IMG/VR virus record: IMGVR_UViG_3300042291_000790
Span: 1-23,078 of that record
DNA: 23,078 nt
Reading direction: 5' to 3' (one strand)
Origin: a virus
In this document: positions 7,079 through 14,445 of the stretch, piece by piece
Numbering within the stretch: the first letter of the stretch is position 1
How the letters are laid out: every line of letters starts with the position of its first letter
Notes under the pieces: model-generated
The model's database searches: none
Seen by the model: the letters and a program-made list of their open reading frames with translations, nothing else
Told to the model about the DNA's origin: nothing
Program-made: the position numbers and the translations under genes

Positions 7079-7828
7079 TTAAGAGCCTAGAACCAAAATG
7101 TTGACGTTGAGCCCGGTTGTTCCATTAAGGAAAACACTCAAAACATTTCCGTTAGCTGTTTTTACAGCCGACGCAGCGTTGTAAAGGAATGAACCGTTTT
7201 CGCGAATCGAGATTGCTGGAGACATTGTGAGCCCGCAAAAATCGGTTGCCGTAAGCTGAGCGCAAACAATTCCAGTTAAAGACCAGTTTGCGATAGTGCC
7301 AGTTCCACCGATGCGATCAATACCCATGACAAGAGCACCTGTCCCGCTAGTGTAGCTCGTAACGGTTCCTTCCATGTAGTTTGCGGTATTGGCTGCATCA
7401 GTCGCTCTCACCCGCATCCCTGAAACATACGCTAAGCCTGTTTGCGTTGTGAATGTTTTAGCTCCAGTGCCAATGGCCAATGAAGTCGTAGACGTTGCCG
7501 TTGGCTGCACCGAAGCAGGCGCAACAGTAGAGTCACGGCGAGTCACGGTCACATAAAAGCCTTTTAGGTTGTTAAAAACCAGAGTGGCATTTGTGATCGG
7601 ATTGGTAAGCAATGCAGCCGTGCCACCGTTGAGAACGGAACTGATCTGAAAGCTTGAGTTGACCGTCAGGGTGTTGACTGCTCCGCTTCCATAAGCCTCA
7701 AACACCCCCGAGATCAAACCCTCCTCCCGCACGATCAAGTCCGGCACCTGCTGAGTTGCGGAGGGAATGACCGAGTTGCCCGGATAGCTGTTTTGCGCTT
7801 TAAGCGTCAACGCGAAGATGTTCGGCAT
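7079..7828 (-). CDS. Beta-rich tail-associated protein, long paralogue with inserted module
   Basis: A 249-aa paralogue of the 160-aa neighbour (MPNIFALTLKAQNSYPGNSV). Residues about 111-187 form an extra module (LAIGTGAKTFTTQTGLAYV, GMRVRATDAANTANYMEGTV, IGGTGTIANWSLTG) absent from the short paralogue. I recall this type of module as widespread in phage fibres, and versions occur in the tail spike in this window. The conserved outer parts look like one beta domain split by the insertion. Placement with the adhesin-like genes suggests a tail-tip or fibre component. The start ATG at 7826-7828 has a TTGACA element exactly 14 nt upstream and no Shine-Dalgarno sequence. Confidence 0.7.
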   Translation of the reverse strand: MPNIFALTLKAQNSYPGNSVIPSATQQVPDLIVREEGLISGVFEAYGSGAVNTLTVNSSFQISSVLNGGTAALLTNPITNATLVFNNLKGFYVTVTRRDSTVAPASVQPTATSTTSLAIGTGAKTFTTQTGLAYVSGMRVRATDAANTANYMEGTVTSYTSGTGALVMGIDRIGGTGTIANWSLTGIVCAQLTATDFCGLTMSPAISIRENGSFLYNAASAVKTANGNVLSVFLNGTTGLNVNILVLGS

Positions 7829-7842
7829 AAAATGCGGTGGGA

Positions 7843-7848
7843 TGTCAA
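7843..7848 (-). promoter_or_regulatory. TTGACA element, 14 nt before the 249-aa gene
   Basis: Minus-strand ATTGACAT directly after the stop codon of the third glycine-rich gene, with exactly 14 nt to the ATG at 7828. No AGGAGG-like sequence lies between them. Confidence 0.45.
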
Positions 7849-7850
7849 TC

Positions 7851-8726
7851 TTAGATGTATGTCACGGTCGGCAGGCTGATAAAGACGCTGCCGACTTGAT
7901 GGTGCGTGATGGTCGATCCGGATCGGGTTAGAAGTCGGAGGTTGGCGGTTGTCGCACTAGAAGAAGGCTTGCTGGCCGACACTACAAACGAAGCACTCGA
8001 CACCGTCCATTTTCGTATGTTTGCGGCAGCTTTCGTGTAGTTCAGGAATTGCACAAGCAAACCCTCCTCCCCTCCTTCACCGTATCCGCCCTGCCCTCCA
8101 TCTCCTGCATTTTTTGGTTCTGAAGGTGGAGAGTTTGTTCCGGCGGCGCCACCAGCGCCACCAGTGCCGGGAGATCCGCTTGACCCATTGCCTCCAGCCG
8201 CGCCATTTGCCCCTTCTCCGCCTGTGGTCTTGCCTCCGCATCCGCCTCCGCCACCGCCGCCGCCTCCGCCACCCGTGCCGCCGATGACGGTCAGCGTCTC
8301 TTGATCCGCAGCCGAGAGAGCGCCAACTACTTGGCCTGTTGATGGAGTGAATCCGATCTGAAGCCAGATAGAGAACCCGGTCGCCACCGCAAGAGTTGCG
8401 CCGGCTACCGTCGCCACCGATTCAGTCCATCCTCCGCTGCTCGGGTTGTTTACATCGTAGGTGCTCCACGAGACGCCAAGCACCTTGCCTCCTTGAATGA
8501 CGACGTTCTCGCCGGACAGAACGCCTGTGAAGTCGATAACGCTGGAGGTAGCCGTCGCTCTGCCCTGCTTGCTTGATACGATGATGCCGTCCTCGGTCTC
8601 TTGCAGCGTGATGCCGTTGCCAGCAATTGGCATCTGCTCATAGATGGCCTTGCGAAACATGGCCAGCGTCTTTCCTTTGAGGAAATAGTGCAGATTGCCG
8701 AAGAAGTTGGGAAATTCAGGGAACAA
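7851..8726 (-). CDS. Glycine-rich tail-tip/adhesin protein, third tandem copy
   Basis: A 291-aa protein. The start is a TTG at 8724-8726; it is preferred because the N-terminus (FPEFPNFFGNLHYFLKGKTL) then aligns with that of the upstream paralogue (LPDIPNFNLGDVYVLTGKTL), which an ATG start at codon 23 would lose. Layout: conserved helical N-terminus (1-55), beta domain (60-148), glycine-rich segment (149-220) with a run of 11 glycines, then a conserved C-terminal beta domain (FLNYTKAAANIRKWTVSSAS). The glycine-rich part has GG-x-GG spacing compatible with polyglycine-II packing seen in gp38-type adhesins; this is an inference. It overlaps the upstream gene by 11 nt. Confidence 0.75.
   Translation of the reverse strand: MFPEFPNFFGNLHYFLKGKTLAMFRKAIYEQMPIAGNGITLQETEDGIIVSSKQGRATATSSVIDFTGVLSGENVVIQGGKVLGVSWSTYDVNNPSSGGWTESVATVAGATLAVATGFSIWLQIGFTPSTGQVVGALSAADQETLTVIGGTGGGGGGGGGGGCGGKTTGGEGANGAAGGNGSSGSPGTGGAGGAAGTNSPPSEPKNAGDGGQGGYGEGGEEGLLVQFLNYTKAAANIRKWTVSSASFVVSASKPSSSATTANLRLLTRSGSTITHHQVGSVFISLPTVTYI
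8067..8282 (-). repeat. Glycine-rich low-complexity coding repeat, copy 3
   Basis: It encodes residues 149-220 of the third glycine-rich protein. GGN codons dominate, including 11 consecutive glycines. Such tracts can expand or shrink by recombination or slippage. Confidence 0.6.
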
Positions 8727-9615
8727 AGGAGCTGATAAAGGTAGCTGCTGGCAGCGTTACGTGGTACGAGCCCGCATGATATTGAGTGACTACACCGCCC
8801 GTTTGTGAAGCGATCCGAATGTAGATGTTGGTGGCCGGTGACCCGGTTGGCTTGCTGGCAGAGACCTCAAGACTGGCAGAGGTGATTTGCCAGCGCCTAA
8901 ACACCATTAAAAGATTCGTGTAGTGGGTGAACGATTTGACCTGTCCGTTTCCGCCTGCTGCTCCGTTGCCTCCATCTCCACCTTCGGCTGGTGTTCCTGA
9001 TTCGGAGTTTGATGTCGAATTAACTCCTCCAGGCGTGTAATAGCCGGGACTGCCAGCAGTCTGTCCCGATGCGGCCTGACCGGTTGCGCCAGTAGATCCG
9101 ACCGTACCATCTCCGCCGGCCCCGCCTCCCCCACCGTCACCACCCGCACCGCCGCCGCCGGTCGTGACCGACAAATTCGTCGCGCCTATGGCCGAAAGCG
9201 CGCCGCTCATGTTTGCGTCGGTCTGCGAAAGCTGGATGCGCAACCACACGCTTTGACCGTCTGCCACAGCCAGCGTAGAAGGCCCGACAGTAAACTGTTC
9301 CGCTAGCCAGTCAGTCGGTAAAGGGTTGCTCATGGTTGGCGTTCCCCATGTGGTGCCGATGACCCGACCCACCGTAATATCGAGAGAGTTGGTGGCCGGT
9401 AGTGACGCCTTGAAGTCATGATTGATTGCCACCGTTGGCGCCACCTCCACCTGCTGGTCGGCGTGTAGCAGGATGCCCGCATTGGTCTCCTCCAGCCGGA
9501 TGTTGGCGCCCTCGATTGGAGTCTGCATCTTGATCCGCCGCACGATCTTTTCAAGCGTCTTGCCGGTCAGAACGTACACGTCACCCAAGTTAAAGTTTGG
9601 AATGTCTGGGAGCAT
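8716..9615 (-). CDS. Glycine-rich tail-tip/adhesin protein, second tandem copy
   Basis: A 299-aa paralogue of the genes on both sides. The N-terminus MLPDIPNFNLGDVYVLTGKT is followed by a helix (LEKIVRRIKMQTPIEGANIR) and a beta domain with W-L-R-I-Q-L-S near residue 125. The glycine-rich segment spans residues 153-224 (TGGGGAGGDGGGGGAGGDG, later GGDGGNGAAGGNG), broken by a Tyr/Pro/Ser-rich island (GSPGYYTPGGVNS) where surface loops could lie. The C-terminal domain (HYTNLLMVFRRWQITSASLE) is conserved among the copies. The ATG overlaps the previous stop as TGATG. It is probably a virion-surface tail-tip or adhesin protein; function is inferred from composition and position. Confidence 0.75.
   Translation of the reverse strand: MLPDIPNFNLGDVYVLTGKTLEKIVRRIKMQTPIEGANIRLEETNAGILLHADQQVEVAPTVAINHDFKASLPATNSLDITVGRVIGTTWGTPTMSNPLPTDWLAEQFTVGPSTLAVADGQSVWLRIQLSQTDANMSGALSAIGATNLSVTTGGGGAGGDGGGGGAGGDGTVGSTGATGQAASGQTAGSPGYYTPGGVNSTSNSESGTPAEGGDGGNGAAGGNGQVKSFTHYTNLLMVFRRWQITSASLEVSASKPTGSPATNIYIRIASQTGGVVTQYHAGSYHVTLPAATFISSFVP
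8944..9159 (-). repeat. Glycine-rich low-complexity coding repeat, copy 2
   Basis: It encodes residues 153-224 of the second glycine-rich protein: two GGGGAGGDG-like blocks, a non-glycine island, then GGDGGNGAAGGNG. Confidence 0.6.
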
Positions 9616-10493
9616 CAGGCGATGATGAAGGTGATGGCCGGTGGCGTGATTGAGATGCTGCCCGCCACGTGCTGCGTTATGCTCGTGCCGCTAATAGTTG
9701 CTAGTTGAATCCACGAGACGGCCTCACTCGATGCGCCCTTGGCCGTGTGTAGCGAGATCCCGTTGATGCTCCACTTGCGGATTTGCGCGGTTGCTTTTGT
9801 CGCACGAGTAAAGGTAACGCTGCCACCCTCGCCCCCTGCGCCGCCGTAGCCGCCAGCACCGCCGCTGGCGCCGTAGCTGTTGCCGAGTCCGGTCACCCTA
9901 GTTGGCGGAGTTGTAAGAATATCCTCCACAATGCCTCCTTGGCCGCCAACACCGGTGAAATCTCCGCTGTCTCCGCCGGAGCCATCTCTTCCCACAATAT
10001 CCGGCCACACTCCGCTGTTTGCACCGCCGCCACCACCGCCACCACCGCGTCCACCCGCAGCGCCCGAGATGTTGTAAGCGGTAGTGCCAAGTGGTCCGGT
10101 CGTGGTTGTATCATTCTCGGACCACAGCACGCTGAGCCAGACTTGTGTCACCGTGCCGGTCAAAGTGCCGCCGATGTAATTGACCTCTCGCTGCCAGTCG
10201 CCCGGCGTCGGATTATCGCCTACAATGGCACCCCAGAGCGGGTACAGCAGCTTACCGGGTGCGACGACCACATTAGTGCCATCAAGCGACACAGCGAAGC
10301 CCAGAGCGAAAGGAGCGGCCACTCCGCCGGAGCCAAGGCGGTCGATAATCTGGCCGTCCTTGGTCTCGGTGATGATGACCGTCTCGGAGCTGAGCAGCCG
10401 CTGGAGCTTGATGCGATCGACCAGACGGTTGAGCAGCCAGCCCGACCGTCCGCCGTTGACCTTCGGGTCGATGACTGGAAGTTCTGGCAGCAT
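9615..10493 (-). CDS. Glycine-rich tail-tip/adhesin protein, first tandem copy
   Basis: A 292-aa protein and the most diverged of the three copies at its N-terminus (MLPELPVIDPKVNGGRSGWL). It shares the same plan: helix with LVDRIKLQ, E-T-x-D-G-x-I-I motif near residue 43-50, beta domain with VWLSVLWSENDT, glycine-rich segment at 144-225 (AAGGRGGGGGGGG, GGAGGYGGAGGEGG), and a C-terminal domain with ATKATAQIRKWSINGISLHT. The glycine tract is interrupted by a 25-residue non-glycine insert (IVEDILTTPPTRVTGLGNSY), a candidate for a variable receptor loop. The start ATG 10491-10493 lies just after the stop of the 216-aa gene, with GGATG about 15 nt upstream. The host-recognition role is inferred. 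Confidence 0.75.
   Translation of the reverse strand: MLPELPVIDPKVNGGRSGWLLNRLVDRIKLQRLLSSETVIITETKDGQIIDRLGSGGVAAPFALGFAVSLDGTNVVVAPGKLLYPLWGAIVGDNPTPGDWQREVNYIGGTLTGTVTQVWLSVLWSENDTTTTGPLGTTAYNISGAAGGRGGGGGGGGANSGVWPDIVGRDGSGGDSGDFTGVGGQGGIVEDILTTPPTRVTGLGNSYGASGGAGGYGGAGGEGGSVTFTRATKATAQIRKWSINGISLHTAKGASSEAVSWIQLATISGTSITQHVAGSISITPPAITFIIA
9819..10064 (-). repeat. Glycine-rich low-complexity coding repeat, copy 1
   Basis: It encodes residues 144-225 of the first glycine-rich protein, with an uninterrupted run of eight glycines and a GGAGGYGGAGGEGG block. Confidence 0.6.
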
Positions 10494-10494
10494 A

Positions 10495-11145
10495 TCAGCC
10501 CGGCATCCATTCGTAGATGTAGACCATCGACTGTTTTACAAGGTAGATCGACACGCCATCGCCGTTGATTGTCTCGATCTCTAGTCCGTCCTGAATCCAG
10601 CCAAACGGAAAGTTGTAGACTGGAGTTGTCGGCAGTGACGTGAACGGGTTTGTTGGTGGAGGTGGCAGCGCCCCGAGTGCGATAGCGTTTTCCGGCCTTG
10701 TGGCGGTGTTCGGGAAAAACTCCGTCACTTGGTGGAACGTGCAGCTCAGGTTGATGTATTGGCCTTGAATCTCGCCCGTGTTCGGTGGCGAACTGCCCGG
10801 CACCGTGCCCAGCCCAGTCTTGTACGACTGAATCTTGCTCGACACCGAGCGCTTGACCGCCTGAGCACCGAGCAAACCCGCCGCCTGCACGTCGAATGAG
10901 TAGATGTTTGATCCCTCCTGCGTGACGCTGACGCCATTGAAGTACATGTTCGGGTAAAACGCTGGCTGCATCCCGGTCGCAAAGTGGGTTGATGCATACG
11001 TTGCTGGCGTGTCGGTGCGCGCCCAGTACTTCAGGGTCATCGTGTCCCATCCGCTTTCGGACACGGACAAGCGCAGGCCGTTCTCTGCAAGGATTGGATC
11101 TGTTGATCCCGGCCAATGCGTGTGGTTTGTGGATGGCGTTGGCAT
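10495..11145 (-). CDS. Hypothetical tail protein after the tape measure
   Basis: A 216-aa protein (MPTPSTNHTHWPGSTDPILA) of unknown family. It contains a beta-rich first half (GWDTMTLKYWARTDTPATYA) and ends with ESMVYIYEWMPG-like sequence (actual: QSMVYIYEWMPG). In siphoviruses the gene after the tape measure usually encodes a distal tail protein, so Dit-like or hub-like is the positional guess. I see no classic Dit or gpJ signature. There are several proline-rich stretches (ALPPPPTNPFTSLPTTP). It starts at ATG 11143-11145, a few bases after the tape-measure stop, without a Shine-Dalgarno sequence. Confidence 0.7.
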   Translation of the reverse strand: MPTPSTNHTHWPGSTDPILAENGLRLSVSESGWDTMTLKYWARTDTPATYASTHFATGMQPAFYPNMYFNGVSVTQEGSNIYSFDVQAAGLLGAQAVKRSVSSKIQSYKTGLGTVPGSSPPNTGEIQGQYINLSCTFHQVTEFFPNTATRPENAIALGALPPPPTNPFTSLPTTPVYNFPFGWIQDGLEIETINGDGVSIYLVKQSMVYIYEWMPG

Positions 11146-11147
11146 AG

Positions 11148-12917
11148 TTAAGCGGCTGCAAGGTTTTTCAAAATGTCTCTGATGTCCACAAGCGTTGCCT
11201 CTTTAGGAAGAGCGTCGGCCCATTTTGGCGTGATGTTTTTTCTCGCTTGTTCACGGAATGCTTCGCGATCTGTTTTTTCCCGTTCAAGGATATTCCTGCC
11301 CTTGTTCTTTTCCTCAGCCTCCTTTTTAAGCCGAGTCATCTCATCTCGCACGTCGTCGTTAAACGCTCTCCGCCGTTGACGCTGCATGTCGTTGTTGTCC
11401 CGGATCTCCTGCTTCCTCTCCGCTGGCGTGCGGCCTGCCTTTTCGATTGAGCGTTGCACGGCTTCGCGGTTCTGGTCGCGCAGTTCAAGAGCCCCTCTTT
11501 CGGCTTCGTCTGTAATGCTTTGCTCAAGACCAAGGATCTCCTCCTTAAGCCCGATAATGCGGTTGTACTGCTCGACTTGCCCCTCTGTCACGTTGCGACC
11601 GTTTTTAACTGCATCCTCGAACGCCGAGACGGTCAACTTGTCGAACCCGCCCGGATCGTCGCCCATCAAAACATCGCCTTCTGCCTGCAATGCTTGTTGA
11701 GCGTTGGTCAGCTTCTCCGCATCAGATCCGGCCATGGACTGCTGAGCCGAGTACACGGATTCCTGTACGCTTTTGATTTTGCGCACCGTGTCCTCGTGCA
11801 GGCTTAGCAGCTCCTTGGCGTCGGAGATGGCTTGATCGGCTGCCTTCTTGGCGTCGTCCTGCGCCTGCTTTTCTCTGGCAGCTTTTTCTTGATAAAACCG
11901 TTCTTCGTTCTGCCACTTGATAGCGTCTAGGTCTCTGTTTTCCTGATTGCCTTTATCTAAAGCTTCTTGAAGTTTCTTGCGCTGCGCTGCCGCTTTTAAT
12001 GTGTCAAATTCCGCTTTTTTCTTTGCTTCAGCAGCTTTTATTTCAGCAGCTTGTTTTTCAGTTTCTTTCTTTGGATCAATCCCAGCCGCCGACATAGAAA
12101 AGGCTTCTTCGTTGGCCTTTATTTCTTTTCTTTTTTTAATTATATAATCTAAAAAAGAGGCGAGCCCGCCAGCAATGCCTTTTGTTGCTCCAGAACTTTC
12201 CTCGCCCATCATTTCTTTTAATGATTCAAATTTTGCTTTAATAGCATCAATTTGACCGCCTAATCCGCGCGCCATTTTAGGCATTGCCTCTGCCGATTTT
12301 ACTAATGCTTCCGCTACTTGTTGGCCGCTTAATTTAAGTTTTTGAAGATCCTCAGAACGATCTGATCCAAAGGCTTTTTTAAACAAAAACGGAGCCGCAT
12401 CTAACGCTTCGTTAATTTGATTAATATCTTCTTGAACTGGTTTTGTTGAACCATAAAGCTGTTTAAATCCATAAAGCAGTCGCGCCAACTCTTCGCTGCC
12501 TCCTCCGCTTGATGCTACTGCGTTCTGAAATGTTCGAATTACTTTAAACGCATCTGATGCAGCCATTCCGGCGGCTTGCAATTGCAGCGTCGCTTTTGCT
12601 GCAATGCTCATGTTTATTCCAATTTCAGCAGAAAGCGTTTTTAATTGCTCATATTGACTCATTCCTAAAATGTCGCTGCCCGCTGTGGCTTTTAACGCAT
12701 TCTGGAGTTTTTCCGCTTCAACATAAGTGGTTGTTATTTCTTGAGCAACTGTTGCAAAAGCTGATCCTACTGCTCCACCTATGGCAATATTTTTCAGCAT
12801 AGAAAACGCCGACGACATCCGAGAAACGGCGTCGTTTGTTCTTCGCATAGATTCGCTTAGCCCAGACGTGAACTGACTGGAATCGAGCCTGAGTGATGCG
12901 TCTAGCGTAGCTGCCAT
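11148..12917 (-). CDS. Tail tape measure protein
   Basis: A 589-aa, mostly helical protein. The N-terminus (MAATLDASLRLDSSQFTSGL) is the usual beginning of tape measures; residues 42-58 (KNIAIGGAVGSAFATVA) are a hydrophobic stretch. Residues about 70-250 resemble the core domain, with repeated A/Q/L helices. A long charged coiled coil follows (KKETEKQAAEIKAAEAKKKA, later QRQRRRAFNDDVRDEM). Tape measures set tail length; at about 0.15 nm per residue this one implies a short siphovirus tail (inference). It follows the G/GT chaperones, as in lambda. Its first half is noticeably more AT-rich than the flanking genes. A TTGACA element lies 14 nt before the ATG at 12917. Confidence 0.88.
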   Translation of the reverse strand: MAATLDASLRLDSSQFTSGLSESMRRTNDAVSRMSSAFSMLKNIAIGGAVGSAFATVAQEITTTYVEAEKLQNALKATAGSDILGMSQYEQLKTLSAEIGINMSIAAKATLQLQAAGMAASDAFKVIRTFQNAVASSGGGSEELARLLYGFKQLYGSTKPVQEDINQINEALDAAPFLFKKAFGSDRSEDLQKLKLSGQQVAEALVKSAEAMPKMARGLGGQIDAIKAKFESLKEMMGEESSGATKGIAGGLASFLDYIIKKRKEIKANEEAFSMSAAGIDPKKETEKQAAEIKAAEAKKKAEFDTLKAAAQRKKLQEALDKGNQENRDLDAIKWQNEERFYQEKAAREKQAQDDAKKAADQAISDAKELLSLHEDTVRKIKSVQESVYSAQQSMAGSDAEKLTNAQQALQAEGDVLMGDDPGGFDKLTVSAFEDAVKNGRNVTEGQVEQYNRIIGLKEEILGLEQSITDEAERGALELRDQNREAVQRSIEKAGRTPAERKQEIRDNNDMQRQRRRAFNDDVRDEMTRLKKEAEEKNKGRNILEREKTDREAFREQARKNITPKWADALPKEATLVDIRDILKNLAAA

Positions 12918-12928
12918 GAACTTGCTGG

Positions 12929-13165
12929 TTATGTCAATGAGTTGACAACTCGATTCGTCTTACGCCGCTGGATGTAATCCATCGCGTTCTTGATGGTCTC
13001 GTCCTCCATCATGTCGTGCCCGACCCACTGGGTTTCGATGCCTTCCTTGACCAGTGCGATATGCAAGTATGCAAGCCCGCGACAGAGCGGCAATTCCCAC
13101 AGAATCTCCTGCTCCGTCAGTCCGGTCACGGGTCGCACCAATGACACGTAGTGCGCTTGGAACAC
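12929..13165 (-). CDS. Tail assembly chaperone, T part (made as a G-T fusion by -1 frameshift)
   Basis: A 78-codon frame if begun at GTG 13163-13165, but it is open without a stop back to the slippery heptamer at 13180-13186 in the preceding gene. It is therefore best read as the C-terminal 83 residues of a -1 frameshift product of about 232 aa, as lambda gpGT. After the slip the junction reads A-L-A-S-P-V-F-Q-A-H-Y. The T part has GLTEQEILWELPLCRGLAYL and ends KTNRVVNSLT. The lambda T part binds the tape measure; here it lies directly upstream of the tape measure gene. No separate ribosome binding site is visible for the GTG. Confidence 0.8.
   Translation of the reverse strand: MFQAHYVSLVRPVTGLTEQEILWELPLCRGLAYLHIALVKEGIETQWVGHDMMEDETIKNAMDYIQRRKTNRVVNSLT
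12932..12937 (-). promoter_or_regulatory. TTGACA element, 14 nt before the tape measure gene
   Basis: Minus-strand ATTGACAT with exactly 14 nt to the ATG at 12917. It also forms the right arm of a small inverted repeat with TGTCAA four bases away. The TAA stop of the GT frame overlaps it. Confidence 0.45.
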
Positions 13166-13173
13166 CGGACTGG

Positions 13174-13626
13174 CTAACGCTTTCCCTCGGCGCCGGCTGT
13201 TTGCACCACCTCGGACTGATTGGCCGTTGAGTCGTTCAGGATGCGCAGCCCCAGACTGATCGCATCACGCTCTTCTGAAATCTTGATGTTGGCGTCGATC
13301 CAGTCATCACACGCATCAATCAACGCTTGGATGCCTTGCGCGCGCAGCTTGCGGAGCTGTGCGGTCGGAGTGATGCAAACGAAAATCAGCACCTTGCTGA
13401 GCGGCGCGAATAGCGAAAACTCGTCAAAGCAGGCGTCAAGCGTTGGGAAGCCTGACTTGTGGCACATCGAAACCCAGATGTCTTTCCGGGAGCACGAGAC
13501 GCCTTCAAACGTTTTGCCCTTCCACTCATAGTCCGCATTGAATGCGTCTGTTCTGCGTTGCTCCTGCTCGTTTGGCAGGTTTACAAGTGAAATCCCGTCG
13601 TCCTCTTGGGTTTGAATGTCTATCAT
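13174..13626 (-). CDS. Tail assembly chaperone, G part
   Basis: A 150-aa protein (MIDIQTQEDDGISLVNLPNE) with an acidic N-terminus, helical middle (LRKLRAQGIQALIDACDDWI) and a C-terminus ending AEGKR. It sits between tail tube-region genes and the tape measure, the position of lambda gpG. The last codons are GAG GGA AAG CGT TAG and contain GGGAAAG in the correct phase for a -1 shift into the next frame. The G product and G-T fusion together coat the tape measure during tail assembly in known systems. Its ATG overlaps the previous stop as ATGA. The assignment relies on position, size and frameshift signal rather than sequence identity. Confidence 0.8.
   Translation of the reverse strand: MIDIQTQEDDGISLVNLPNEQEQRRTDAFNADYEWKGKTFEGVSCSRKDIWVSMCHKSGFPTLDACFDEFSLFAPLSKVLIFVCITPTAQLRKLRAQGIQALIDACDDWIDANIKISEERDAISLGLRILNDSTANQSEVVQTAGAEGKR
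13180..13186 (-). promoter_or_regulatory. Programmed -1 ribosomal frameshift site, GGGAAAG
   Basis: On the coding strand the zero frame is GAG GGA AAG CGT TAG, so the heptamer G GGA AAG is in phase. It is identical to the lambda G-T slippery sequence. Slipping back one base bypasses the TAG at 13174-13176 and enters the T frame. Confidence 0.85.
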
Positions 13627-14024
13627 GGTCGGCCAGTTGCAAGGAATCGGTCAGCCATTTCCATTCCCTTGTTGGTAATGGATTCGCGAACGTAAGCCGT
13701 CCGCGTGGTGCCCTTCCTCGTAATTAGCACTTGCCGCTCTGCTGAGTCAAGCGCGCGCTTGGCCGCGTGTCTGTTTTTGATTGCCATTAAGTAGCCGAGA
13801 AGCTCGTGATGCGGATCGAGCTTTTGCAGCTCACCCGACATCAACGCCTTCATAAGATGCCCGACATTGATCTCCGGCATTGTCACCGAAGTTGTGGAAA
13901 GGTACATCGTGACGTACTCCTTTCCATTGTCCGCCCGCACCTGCACTACTGGCTTCATCACAACGCCCATGGTCATGAAGGCGGACGCAACATCAACGTC
14001 CGTGCAGGCGATCCAGCTTTCCAT
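13623..14024 (-). CDS. Hypothetical tail-region protein
   Basis: A 133-aa protein (MESWIACTDVDVASAFMTMG) of unknown family. The first half is beta-rich, with VVQVRADNGKEYVTMYLS; the second half is basic and helical (MAIKNRHAAKRALDSAERQV), ending MADRFLATGRP. It lies between the probable tail tube gene and the chaperone pair and overlaps the chaperone start as ATGA, so it is likely made together with tail assembly genes. It could be a tail chaperone-like or minor tail protein. No motif decides this. The start ATG 14022-14024 is 2 nt past the previous stop and lacks a Shine-Dalgarno sequence. Confidence 0.65.
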   Translation of the reverse strand: MESWIACTDVDVASAFMTMGVVMKPVVQVRADNGKEYVTMYLSTTSVTMPEINVGHLMKALMSGELQKLDPHHELLGYLMAIKNRHAAKRALDSAERQVLITRKGTTRTAYVRESITNKGMEMADRFLATGRP

Positions 14025-14026
14025 AA

Positions 14027-14431
14027 TTAGACGACGAATGGGTATTGCTTCACTGAGAAGGTAGTCTTGGCCATCTCGGTGTTGGTCTCCGAGCGGTTTG
14101 GGTCCATGAAGATCATGGTGCCGTCATTCGGGTCAAACCCGTAGGTGAGGGCAGCAAAGTTGGCTAGAGTGGTCACTTCCGTCCCTGGATGCTGGTTGGC
14201 CAGTCCAAGAGTCTTATTGGACAGGTAACCATCGAACGCAAAGGTGATCGTTGGGTTGCGGTATTCAAGCCCAAAGGTGGCCCCAGCGGCGTTCAGGTAA
14301 GCCTTCTCGTCACGCGCAGCCGTGATCGTCAAAGACTGAACGAGGATGTCTGGAGTAACGGCATTGCTCTCATCCAGCAGCGTTGAGGATGGAATGTTTC
14401 CGTGTTGAATCAAAGCGGCGACGGCAGGCAT
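14027..14431 (-). CDS. Probable major tail tube protein
   Basis: A 134-aa beta-rich protein (MPAVAALIQHGNIPSSTLLD). Its position fits the tail tube slot: after the tail-completion genes and before the chaperone and tape measure genes. Strands such as ATFGLEYRNPTITFAFDGYL and ending TTFSVKQYPFVV suit a small tube fold, but the family is not recognisable by eye, so the call is mainly positional. An abundant structural protein would need strong expression; its start ATG 14429-14431 has no Shine-Dalgarno sequence but has TTGACA exactly 14 nt upstream. Confidence 0.6.
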   Translation of the reverse strand: MPAVAALIQHGNIPSSTLLDESNAVTPDILVQSLTITAARDEKAYLNAAGATFGLEYRNPTITFAFDGYLSNKTLGLANQHPGTEVTTLANFAALTYGFDPNDGTMIFMDPNRSETNTEMAKTTFSVKQYPFVV

Positions 14432-14445
14432 ATTTTAAGAGTTGA

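Noticed and set aside
8067-8282. Glycine-rich tracts as collagen-like Gly-X-Y triple helices
   Set aside because: The spacing is mostly GG-x or poly-Gly and not regular Gly-X-Y, and prolines are few.
9783-10568. A 261-aa plus-strand frame opposite the glycine-rich gene
   Set aside because: It is a shadow of the GGN-rich coding strand, with no homology-like motifs and opposite direction to all other genes.
10220-11161. A 313-aa minus-strand frame across the 216-aa gene and the first glycine-rich gene
   Set aside because: It overlaps two better genes in another frame and has a low-quality, Arg/Ser/Cys-rich sequence.
12119-12160. Run of seven A on the coding strand in the tape measure as a frameshift site
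   Set aside because: The phase does not match X XXY YYZ and the frame continues normally for the whole protein.
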